NCBI GenBank assembly: GCA_027943335.1
Contig: BSBK01002085.1
Span: 1,412,501-1,476,500, forward strand
Source: Chamaecyparis obtusa
Taxonomy: Eukaryota > Streptophyta > Pinopsida > Cupressales > Cupressaceae
Direction of reading: 5' to 3'
Length of the DNA: 64,000 nucleotides
The position numbers and the translations under genes were made by a program. The notes beneath the pieces were generated by a model. That model did not search any database. It saw only the letters and a program-made list of their open reading frames with translations, and was not told the origin of the DNA. Shown one piece after another: positions 1 to 9,546 of the stretch. Within the stretch, counting starts at the first letter, position 1. Each line of letters starts with the position of its first letter.

Positions 1-528
1 TCAATATTCAAGAACCCCTTCAAGATCTACCTCCTCTTCAAGCACTGTGGTAATGAGGAAATCCAGGTTTCTCCTCATTGATGGCCAAAGTTTGTCAAAT
101 TTGGCTTCATCTTTGAAGAACATAATTGGTAGTCTCTGGGAGCTAGGGATTAATGATAAAGCTTCCAATTCCTCCTTCATGTATAATTCCAGAAAAGGGA
201 TTGTCAGGTCTTTGTCGATGCCATGCACCACCCTCTCTAGACCTTTCAAGAATTATTATTTAAAAATTCCTTTATCCACTCAAATGATTCTCCCTTTATC
301 TATTTCATTGAAGGTCAATAAGGTGATGAAGAGTCCTATAATATGCCCATTCACCCAAACTGTGAAGTCATTGTCAGAATGATCCTCCCCAAGTCCTTTT
401 ACTAGAGCTCTGTGACTCGTATCCAAGAGAGACTTAAGGATTATATTCCATCTTTCAGGCTTAACATTGCCTCGGAAAGCCATTTGTCTATTCTCCTTTG
501 TGTGGAAGGTCGGGACTCTGGTTTCCAT
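1..528 (-). pseudogene. Unrecognised protein fragment, interrupted by stops
   Basis: Reading the minus strand from an ATG at 528 gives one frame through to a stop at position 1, broken by in-frame stops at about 280 (TGA) and about 250-255 (two TAA). The first part begins METRVPTFHTKENRQMAFRG and includes FTVWVNGHIIGLFITLL, which could be a short hydrophobic stretch. The second part ends in an acidic tail (TTVLEEEVDLEGVLEY). I do not recognise a domain. It lies downstream of the LINE 3' end on the same strand, so it may be older sequence into which the LINE inserted, or a piece of another transposon. The continuous frame across the stops argues that it was once coding. Upstream the frame reaches a stop near 565, so 528 is the only reasonable start visible. 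Confidence 0.4.
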
Positions 529-1215
529 TTTAGCAATAAAGAACAGATAGGTAGCTATCCTTGTTGAAGCTTGTTGTTATATAATGATAAATACTCTTGA
601 TGCAACCAAATTAATAATGATGTGATGCTAGGACTCATGTGAATTTACTACACTATTAATATTTTACCACATCATCATTATTGAGTACTTGAAGCCTAGA
701 AATATTTGTTGCACAAATAGGAATAAGTTAGATTCAAGTGCTTGGGTTTTTGAGCAAGGGAAGGGATGATGAGAGCATGATTAGGCTTAATTATTAAAGA
801 GGTGTCACTTGCCTAAATTGACAACACTTAGTTGGATGCCCAAGAGTGATTATTCATAATAAGTATACAAGTATTTCTCTGCAAAGGATTAAGCACCGTA
901 AAAGACCCCATCAAGTTCCCCTAGCTCATGTTGAGAAAAAATAATCCTAAACTAAACAAGAAGAAAAACCTAAAGGGATAAAAAATATAGACCTAAGCAA
1001 GAGACCTATGCTAGTAAATGCTATGTTAAAAAAGGTTTGCCCTTATAGATGTTGTTGAGCTCAACACAATAAGACTAAAGGGAGGGTTCCTTTATAGTTA
1101 TGAGTTAGGTTTAAATAAAATGCATTTTCCTAACCCTGATGGTCCATAGAAATCTATGAAGTAGTCAACCTCAAAATCTTAAGATAGGATTCTAAGAATT
1201 ATGATGTTGATGGTT
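529..1215. other. No gene; probable LINE 3' UTR and flank
   Basis: The part next to 1216 directly follows the LINE ORF2 stop on the minus strand and is most simply its 3' UTR. I could not find a poly-A tail (poly-T on the plus strand) or a target-site duplication, so the 3' boundary is unknown. Around 615-685 there is an imperfect inverted repeat built on aatgatgtg and cacatcatcatt. Nothing else is seen. Confidence 0.4.
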
Positions 1216-1892
1216 CTATTTAGAGAGTTGAACCTCATCTTCCCCTAAGTTTGCCAACTCATCTAATCTTTTGTTCCCTTCTCTATAAATATGATTAATA
1301 GAGATTTTTTAAAAGGATTTGCATAGGATCAAAGCTTGGGATAGTAGTGAATTCAATTTCTAGTTAGGAATTGTCCCTTTCCTAAGTGCATTAATTATAA
1401 TTGTTGAATCTCCTTCTATCTCAAGGTGTTGTAGTCCCATAGAGGCACATTTTCTTAGACCTTTGACTAGAGCAAATAGTTCTACCCAATTGTTGGTTTC
1501 AATCCCTATAGGTTATGCTATGGTAGCAAGTTCCTTCCCATCTTTATTATGAATACTACATCCAATACCAGCTATCCCTGGGTTTCCTCTCGAGGCACCA
1601 TCAAAGTTAAATTTGAACCATCCCTCTTTTGGGGGACTCCATTTACAATTAGATCTTTTGGATGCTATGATTTGATTACCTGAGCCTATAAAAGGGGGGA
1701 ATGAGAGACCTATCCATTTTCCTCATATTTTACCATCCCAGTGACTCATATGCAGATCTATTTTCTGAATTTTAGAGATTCTACAGTTCATGTTTTCTAT
1801 GATGACAACCTCAATTTTGTTGTAGAGTTGTCTCCATTCTATTTTCTCCTCTTTGAATATCCTTCTATTACATTCTTTCCATAATTCCCAGA
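1216..1892 (-). pseudogene. LINE ORF2 C-terminal RNase H domain
   Basis: The frame reads ILIWELWKECNRRIFK, then WFKFNFDGASRGNPG (first catalytic Asp), NNWVELFALVKGL (Glu), EIEGDSTIIINALRKG (Asp) and YREGNKRLDELANLG (fourth Asp), a complete RNase H set. Stops lie after ELATIA, after GTIPN and after CKSF. The frame ends QLSK at TAG 1218-1216. An RNase H tail is a known feature of one group of plant L1 elements; it removes the RNA template during reverse transcription. Confidence 0.85.
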
Positions 1893-2925
1893 TCAAGATT
1901 GAAGGGGAAGAAATCCATAGGTTAGCATAATACTATCTTTCTTGATGGCTGGCCAGGCTTGTAGCATCACGAGGAGAGAATGAGGAAAGGCTGATGACCA
2001 TCCCAAATTCCCTGTGAGCCACTTCCAACACTGATTTGAAAAAGGATAATTAAGAAATAAATGATCTACATCCTCTTCACAGCCCTCACAAAGGACACAT
2101 TTACTAGGTCCAGAGAAGCCTAGCTTCTTAAATCTATCTATAGTTAAAAGTCTATAATTAAGGGCTAACCAAGTACATAATCTTGCTTTAGGGAGATAGT
2201 TTTTATTCCACCAAAGGTTAATAGGTATTGTCATTTTGGGTCGTTTATAATATTGGGAGATGAGATTGTACCCATCTTTTGTGTTATATTCACCTGTTTT
2301 AGAGCCATCCCAAACTAGTGTGTCTTCAAAGGTTTTTAATAAGAGCTTCCTTTTGCTAATAATTTTTACAATCATCATTTCATCTTCTAATGATATACCC
2401 GAACCTTTCAGATATTTCCATACCCATTCAGCTCCATTAAAAATAATATAGTCCTTGAGATGGGTACCCATCTTGCTCTTTAGGAAATTTATGAGGGTGG
2501 GGTTATTTAAAGAGTTGGATATGGCTTCATAACCTCCCCAAGAATCATCCAAGAAGAGAACTTCCTCACCAGAGCCAACATTCCAGGTTAATTTTTCCTT
2601 TATTATGTGCCTGCATTCCATCATAAAATTCCATATTTTTGAACCCTTGGGAGGGAAAGTTTCTTTGAATATGCTAATAGGATCCTTGTCTTCTAGGTAT
2701 TTATGAATGAGGATTTTGGCCCATTTGGCCTCCGGGTTTCTATATAACCTCCAAATCAATTTAGCCCCAAGGGCCTTACCTTGATCCCCTATATTCTTAA
2801 GACCTACTCCTCCCTCATCTTTTGGTTTGCATATGTTTTCCCATGAAATTAAGGGGATTTTCTTCTTTTCATTACCCCCCTACCAAAAGAAAGTTCTTAA
2901 ATGCTTGATAATTTCTTCTCTTTTA
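1893..2925 (-). pseudogene. LINE ORF2 zf-RVT region
   Basis: After a frameshift near 2925 the frame reads SWENICKPKDEGGVGLKNIG (one TAG in the preceding FFW-GG block), then LIWRLYRNPEAKWAKIL, and a long open stretch typical of the linker and zf-RVT domain of plant LINEs. The zinc-binding-like block is CVLCEGCEEDVDHLFLNYPF, where the cysteines and histidine of the family are visible. A frameshift near 1900 separates it from the RNase H part. Confidence 0.8.
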
Positions 2926-3069
2926 GTGAGAGGGGAGGTGAATACAAGATAATTGATAAGTTGGCATAACTGCCAAGACTGATCTTACCATAGTTTCTCT
3001 TCCTAAAGAGGAGAGCCATCGTCCTTTCCACAAATTCATCTTGTCCTTAATTTTGCTTATAATGGGGTC

Positions 3070-3644
3070 CTAGATGTCTATGGCTCTTTGTACTTTAACT
3101 AGGGGAAGACCTAGGTATTTGCAAGGAAGCTCACCTTTATTGAAATTTAGAATCTTACAAATATCTTTCTTGACTTCTTTATCAGTATTAAAGAAAAATA
3201 TTTCTGACTTATTCAGGTTTGTTTCTTGTCCTGAAGCTTTTGTGTATGTTTCCAAAATATTTTTAAAGGAATGTGCCTCTTTTCTATTGCTAGCCCCATA
3301 TAATAAAGTGTCATCTACAAAATGCTGATGTGTAGTGGGTTCTAGTTGACTGGTTATGGTTAATCCTTCAATAGTACCCCTTTCCTGCTCTTTTGAGATA
3401 GCCCTACCTAGCGCCTCTGCCATAATAATGAATAAAAAGGGAGAGATAGGGTCACCTTGTCTTAATCCTTTGGATATGCTGAAGAATCCTTCTAGGGTAC
3501 CATTCACTAGCACAAAGATCATAGGAGTGGAAATGTATTCAAAGATCAGATTAATCCATCTTTTTGAGAATCCAAAGGCTTCTAAGCACTTGCATAGGAA
3601 TCTCCAATCTACTTTGTCATATGCTTTCTTTGTGTCTAGTTTGA
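3070..3644 (-). pseudogene. LINE ORF2 reverse transcriptase, catalytic half
   Basis: Continues the reverse transcriptase on the other side of the solo LTR: LDTKKAYDKVDWRFL carries the first catalytic aspartate region, GLRQGDPISPFLFI the conserved QGDP block, and FVDDTLLYG the YxDD-type active site, here FVDD (FADD is common in plant LINEs). NKSEIFFF and LPCKYLGLPL are the usual thumb-proximal landmarks. A TAG follows AIDI at 3072-3070. The catalytic aspartates themselves are preserved even though the gene is broken. Confidence 0.9.
3640..3644. repeat. Target-site duplication, left copy (tttga)
   Basis: The five bases tttga at 3640-3644 are repeated at 7787-7791, directly flanking a segment that starts TGTAAC and ends TACTACA. 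Five bases is the usual duplication for LTR retrotransposon integrase. Deleting one copy with the insert joins the LINE reverse transcriptase frame without a shift, which confirms the boundaries. Confidence 0.85.
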
Positions 3645-6600
3645 TGTAACGCCCCACCAGGGAACCCAAAAGAAATTAACCTAGAACATAATACTAAGTT
3701 TGGTGAACAATTTTTTTTCTAAAGTTTACATACAAGATAAATATTCATGCGAAAGCAATAACCATTTACTCACATAACACACATCATTAACATAGGTTAC
3801 AAAACTAATGGGTCCCATGACATAGAATTACTTACTAACATAACTCATCTAATAACATCGACAAAAGATTCAATAAATTAAATTAAACAATTACATCATA
3901 ATAGTTACAATCTTATGAACATCCATGAATCCTAATAAACTCACATCTACTGCACATGTCGTAGGGTATGTAGTAATCACTCTAACATCAATATTATAAT
4001 ATCCAGATTAGGTATCACATGCGATACTCTAATACAAGATTACAATAAATGAATATAAGAAAAGAACAACAATAATGAAGTAACATAAGGAGTCCAACTG
4101 TAGAAGCACCTTCAAGCACCAGAACTAGGATGTTGAATCTCAGATGGTAAAGAATCACTACCACCCATCCATGTAGAACCACAAAGTTCTACCCCACCAT
4201 GTTGAGGAGATAAGATCAGACCCCACTCGGATAATCAAGCCAAATCAAGATACACCACTAGGAAAGGGAATCCTAAAAGCACTCTAACTCAAGGTAAACA
4301 TAATAAAGTAATAGGTAAGATTCACTAATCCAGAGGCATCTGACACATGTAGAATAACTAGACTATGCATAGGCAAGTGTCATCATGTACGTCTAACCCT
4401 TGAGTCTCATCCTGGTAATCACTCTGGATCCTAACACTCAAGTGACCATACACAGATCAATGAATTCTCATACAAATGAAGCCATTAACTATGCTAGACA
4501 CACCTCTCAAGGTGACCAACATCATCTCCATTCCCATCTTAGTCTGTACTAGCACTCAAGAATGGGCAAGGAACTTATCTTATAAGGTTCATTTATTTCC
4601 CCTTAATTTCATTAGGTTATCACTTGATTACAAATACTTACAATAAGTGATCCTGGCAGCCACTTTTGGGTCCCGACGCTTATTGCAAGCCACCCCATAA
4701 CACATATCTTGGTAAACTACCCTAGGCTCATAGATCTCTCCTAGATCTAACATAGATAAAATCAGATAGTCACACTCCCATAATCATCACAGGAATCAGG
4801 AAAGACTATAAATACATAACCACATAAAAGTAGTACTACATGAGCCTATATAGTCAGATAGGAAAAATAGACCACAATACACTCACACAAAACATAAATA
4901 GAAAGCACAAACATAAAAATCTATTTCCTAGCCTCTGTACTTTCCCTAGGTCATCTAATGCCCATAAAATAGATAAACCCAACAATCAGGAAAGATAAAA
5001 CCACTTTACATAAAACAACCAATTTCAACATACATAAGTGCATAACCATATACAAGATAGATCACACATATTCAACATTATGTCAATGACCAAAAACACA
5101 TTTAATAAAAAGCACATCTATGATAAAGTTATACATCTTATATATCGAATCTTGACTAAGTTTATATGATTATCTCAAAATCAAACAATTTAGCTAAGCC
5201 TAATTTAACTTGCCAATCGGTTCAATTTATTGAGAAATCTATGTTCATCTTGGAAATAAGACTTGATTCTAAAATCGATAAAGTAATTAAAAACCATCTC
5301 AAACTAAATATCAATTTTAGAATATTTGACATAATTAGTCCTAAGATTAGGCTTTGTGTTTGATAAATTGCTATAGAAATAAAAATAATGATTCTATTAA
5401 ATTATTATCAATTACCCTATTTAACAAAGTTTATGAAAAAACCTCTAATGAACAATACACTAACCTTAAAATAAAACAATAAATAAACTTTTATTCCAAA
5501 TCCTAGTAATTAAATAAAGTTTATCAAAATTTAATAAACTCTTATTTATAAATACTAGAGATTAAATAATATTTATTTAAATTTAATATTAAATAACATA
5601 CTAATATCATTAAATAAAATTATTTATAAAAATTACTAATAACAAATAAAGTTCATAATAAATTTATTAACATATAATAAAATTGACAATATAAAATATA
5701 AAAAAAAACTTTATAAGTACCAAGTGGGGGGGCAACGTAGGGCCCGCACCCCACTGACCTTGCCTTCCTTACAGAAGCCCAGGGCCCCTTGCACATAGTA
5801 CTGCAGCATGGTACCCATGCTGGAGTACTCTGCGCATGGTACTATGTACCGAGAGGGGGGTAGGGGAACAGGTGGCCCCCGCCCACCTTTAATAATTTTT
5901 TCTCAATTTTTTTTTTTAATATAATTTTTTTAAAATTCTTTTCTTTGAAACAAAGATATTTCGAAACAAAAACAATATATATATATTTTTTTGAAGAGTA
6001 TTATTTAAAAAAAAAAAAACTAAAGTATTTTTATTCAGGAAAATATATGTATATATATATATTTTTTTTTAAGGGCACAATTTTTGAAAATGGAAATGTA
6101 CATGCCTTGAGAAATAATTCTAGAAATGGAAATACAAGACTTTTAAAATTCAAACATGACTATATATTTTTGTCTCATGCACACATGCTAATATATTCCT
6201 ATTGGCTTCAATGTTTACTCTTGTCTTATTCTGGTAAATAATTTGAACTCTCTTTTTTTTTTCACAGAGAATCCATTTTTTTCCCAGAATGCAACTTTTC
6301 TACACAAATTAAATTTTTGACACCAACCCATTAATTTAATTTAGCAACTCAATAGTTCATACTATAGCTAAATTAATTTTCTATTTTCCAAGGGTTCTAT
6401 AATGAATTTTCTCACGAAATTTTGGCAGCATAACCCTACGATGCCAAGTCTGAAAATAACTAAAACCCATGAAACCAAGGGTTTTCTAAAATCCAAATCA
6501 CAAACAAAAACTGAATACAAATCTAACAATAAATTTATCCAGACATAGTAAAACATTGAAATTTTCACAAACAATTTTACAAGAAGGTTTTCTCAAACCC

Positions 6601-7786
6601 TACCTCAATTCCAATGCTAGAAACTGTAATAGAATGCCTGTGAGATGATGAAACTCCCAGATCTATTAGATGAAGAACTCAACCCTGCAGATCTGAAATT
6701 CCAAATGAATGCAAATTCTGCCTATTAGGGATTCAACTCCTCCATTCATGCAAACCCTAGATGACTCATTAGACAACTCCTAATCAAACTCCAACTTTCA
6801 AATTTGAAAGAAATTCCTAATTAATAATTAAAAATATCTTTTATTGTGCACAACTCAACCTAGACTCCTAAAGACAAGTTGCTACCTTTTGAAAACAAAT
6901 CACATACAACTTAATTAAAGCACATGTAAATATTATAATTTCTCATTAAATAAATTTAATACTTAAAGCACAATTAAAACATGCAATTAATTACTTAATA
7001 ATTTAATGGAACATTATCAATCCTAAATTCACACAATTAATTAATTAAATCTAAATATTCAAATATTTGATTTTTAATTAATTAATAATCACACATAAGC
7101 ATAGAAATTAAATTAAATATTATTTTTCATCCATAATATTAAATACTTCAATTATATAAAAATCACCCACTGAAAAAGCAATAAATTAAAATCAACACAT
7201 AAAACAAACAAGCTCAAGGAGGGGATCCATGAACTATGTCAACCTGACAAATTCGGGTAAGGTAGTCATCAGATACTTATCCAATACCTAGGATAAATAG
7301 GCTAAGGTTAGGGTTTTGGGTCTATCTATTACCTCCCCTTTTTACCATTGAGATGAGTATTTATGGGCACGCTCACTCCTACCAATTCAGGGAAGATGAT
7401 GCCCTGTACTTGCAAACTTGTCATCACAAAACAAAAGCATGTACATACAATATATACCAGACAATGATAGGGTACGGTCGGTCATGTAGATCTCGACAAG
7501 GCAAGTAACTACGCCTCCACCCTCTACCATACAGACACATAAAATAGGTACATACATATGAACACCATACACATGCAAGTATGGGGTAAGTACATCATAA
7601 TCCAACTAAAACATAAGCATCACATCATAATAATATTAACATCTAAATATGAGATCATATGACATCATAACATAATCATAATCCAAATCATCTACATCCA
7701 CTGAAACAATATGATCTGCACACATACAATGTGGCCTAAAAGAGTATGGCACTGAAAAATTGAAAGCAAATTATGGGGGTACTACA
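3645..7786. mobile_element. Solo LTR, about 4.14 kb, nested in the LINE
   Basis: The segment begins TGTAACGCCCC and ends GTACTACA, so it has TG...CA ends with a 4 bp terminal inverted repeat (TGTA/TACA), and it is flanked by tttga on both sides. I see no second copy of either end inside it and no gag, protease, reverse transcriptase or integrase, so a solo LTR left by LTR-LTR recombination fits best; a non-coding element is the alternative. It is very AT-rich except for a GC-rich patch at about 5725-5890. Long A and T runs occur at 5880-6080. Orientation is undetermined because both ends resemble gypsy LTR starts. Short ORFs inside it (5945-6241, 6368-6574, 7387-7605) show no homology that I recognise. 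Confidence 0.8.
5793..5847. other. Strong nested inverted repeat (hairpin/cruciform) in the solo LTR
   Basis: Arms at 5797-5811 and 5815-5829 (15 bp, one mismatch) enclose a 3-base loop, tac. An outer pair, acatagtac at 5793-5801 and gtactatgt at 5839-5847, overlaps the inner arm and could form an alternative stem. It sits in the only GC-rich patch of an AT-rich LTR. Function is unknown. Confidence 0.7.
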
Positions 7787-7791
7787 TTTGA
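7787..7791. repeat. Target-site duplication, right copy (tttga)
   Basis: Second copy of the 5 bp duplication that flanks the solo LTR; see the left copy at 3640-3644. Confidence 0.85.
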
Positions 7792-8802
7792 TGAGCATGC
7801 TGGGCTTTTTATTTTTTTGGACTAAGTGTATAGCTTCTTGAGCAATAATGACACCATCAAAGATCGATCTTCCTAGAACAAAACCTATATGTTCCTCGCT
7901 AATGATTAAAGGAAGGAGTTTTTGTAATCTTAGTGAGAGGGTCTTCATGAGGAGTTTATATAATGTGTTACATCTATTGCAATTGGTCTAAAATCATTGA
8001 GGTTCATGCACTTTTCTTTTTTGGGGATGAGAGCAATAAAAGTTTTATTTACTTCCTTAAGAATTTTCCCTGAGTTCCTAACACCTTCTAGTGCTTCTGT
8101 TACTTCCTTTCCGACAAAGTGCCAACTTTTTTGGAAGAAAATAGCCGAGAAGCCATCTAGCCCTGGAGATTTATCTGGATTCATTTGCATTAGGGAATTT
8201 TTAACTTCTTCTACTAAAAATTTATCTGTTAATGCTTTATTGTGTTGTTTAGTAAAAACTTTGGGTATATTTTTAAGAAGTTCCATTTGACTAACTAAGT
8301 TTGAACTCTCCAGATTATTCAAAATTTGATTGAAGAAATTTACTGTTTCGGTTGCTATTTCTTTTGAATCACTAATAGTGTTGCCTGCATCATTTGTTAT
8401 GCTCGATATTCTATTTGTATTTCTTCTTTGTTTTGTGCTATTGTGAAAGAATTAGGTATTTCTGTCCCCTGCTTCTAGCCAAGTCTCTCTTGACTTCTGT
8501 TTCCAAAATAATTCTTCTCTTGCCAAAATATGTTCATATTCCTTGAGAAGATTCTTTTCTTTAAAGTAGAATTCATCATTCATTCCTGCCTGAATGACTT
8601 GATAGTTGACATCATTGATTTATTTTTCTAGTGCCAATTTTGTTTCAAATATATTGCCAAATTTGGTTGAATTCCATTCTAACAATTTCCTTTTAATCAA
8701 TTTTAGTTTGTTAACTACTATGAACATCTTGGACCTTGATATATTAGGTTCTGACCACCAAGCCTCCATAAGATTCAAGATATCTAGATCCCTGAGCTAG
8801 GC
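7787..8802 (-). pseudogene. LINE ORF2 linker and N-terminal half of reverse transcriptase
   Basis: The linker includes SRETWLEAGDRNT followed by FFH, the conserved entry to plant LINE reverse transcriptases. The fingers region then follows: NPDKSPGLDGF, FIALIPKKE, NDFRPIA. A small indel near 7985 shifts the frame; reading resumes as CNTLYKLLMKTLSLRL and GRSIFDGVIIAQEAIHLVQ. The domain stops at SMLIK, where the solo LTR begins at 7786. Stops occur at about 8605 and 8452. The catalytic half lies on the far side of the insertion. Confidence 0.85.
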
Positions 8803-9546
8803 CTATTCAAATTTGAAGGCACATTTCCTTGGTTTCATTTGTGTTAAAATGTTGAGTATTGGATAATGGTTTGATCCTGATACCATTAAGATCTTAGCCT
8901 CAAGGGAAAAGTCATATTTGGTTAGACTTCCCTTAAGGAAGAATATGTCTAGCTTTTCTGAGATGTTGCAGAAACCCTTTCTCCTATTGTTCCATGTGAA
9001 GGAATTGTCTTCTGTCGAAATTTCAAGAAGGAAGTTTCTTTCCTTCCAAAGGTTAAAGTCCCTAGCTGCCAACAGTAGGGTCTTCGCGCCTCCTCTTTTT
9101 TCAGAGAGTTTTAAGATCACATTGAAGTATCCTCCCAAGATACTTAGTTTGTCATTTCTTTGACTGGGAAAGGGTTCTATATCCTGCCAAACTATAAGTT
9201 TCTCTCTATTTTGGATAGGGTCGTATACATTTATTATATTAAAGGTTAGATTATTCCTAAAGTCCTTAACCAATCCTCTCATCCAATATTGTCTTCTTTC
9301 AATAATGTCGATTGAAATGTACCTTGGGTTCTGAATGATGGCTAAGCCTCTCGAGGCTCTTGAAGCTTGTGATGCTTCAGTTAATCTAAATCCTACCTTT
9401 TTTTTTAAATTCTCCATTTCTATGTTATCTAGCTTAGTTTCCTGTATAAGAATTATCTTTGGGTTATGAATTTTAATGCAATGTTTAATTATTCTCTACT
9501 TGTTAGGAGCATTGATGCCCCTAACATTACATGAAAGGAGGTTCAT
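8803..9546 (-). pseudogene. LINE ORF2 endonuclease domain
   Basis: Endonuclease/exonuclease/phosphatase-type fold that cuts the target DNA to start target-primed reverse transcription. Visible landmarks are SCNVRG at the start, QETKL (glutamate retained), GGYFNVIL, FTWNNRR, and SNHYPI near the end. In this family the third landmark is normally GGDFN and the last SDH, so two catalytic aspartates appear replaced (D to Y and D to N). A stop lies in the first 20 codons (after INAPNK). The nuclease is therefore dead by sequence. After the domain the same frame continues through stops at 8803 and 8797 into the linker before the reverse transcriptase. Confidence 0.8.

Larger units (their letters stand above)
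1216..9546 (-). pseudogene. LINE ORF2 (endonuclease-reverse transcriptase-RNase H), broken
   Basis: ORF2 would encode the polyprotein that nicks target DNA and reverse-transcribes the LINE RNA in the nucleus. The start is ATG at 9546, giving MNLLSCNVRG, the usual opening of plant L1 ORF2, followed after one stop by an IQETKL motif. One frame holds from 9546 to about 7985, where a small indel shifts it. The next frame runs into the solo LTR and, once that is removed, continues exactly at 3639 (SMLIK joined to LDTKKAYDKVDW). Further shifts occur near 2925 and near 1900. The frame ends at TAG 1218-1216. In-frame stops include those near 9498, 8803 and 8797. Domain parts are listed separately. 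Confidence 0.9.

Noticed and set aside
47..382. Plus-strand ORF at the window start
   Set aside because: It lies antisense to the better-supported minus-strand frame and has no recognisable motif.
5945..6241. ORF with poly-Lys and Phe runs in the solo LTR
   Set aside because: It is produced by long A and T runs; no coding signal.
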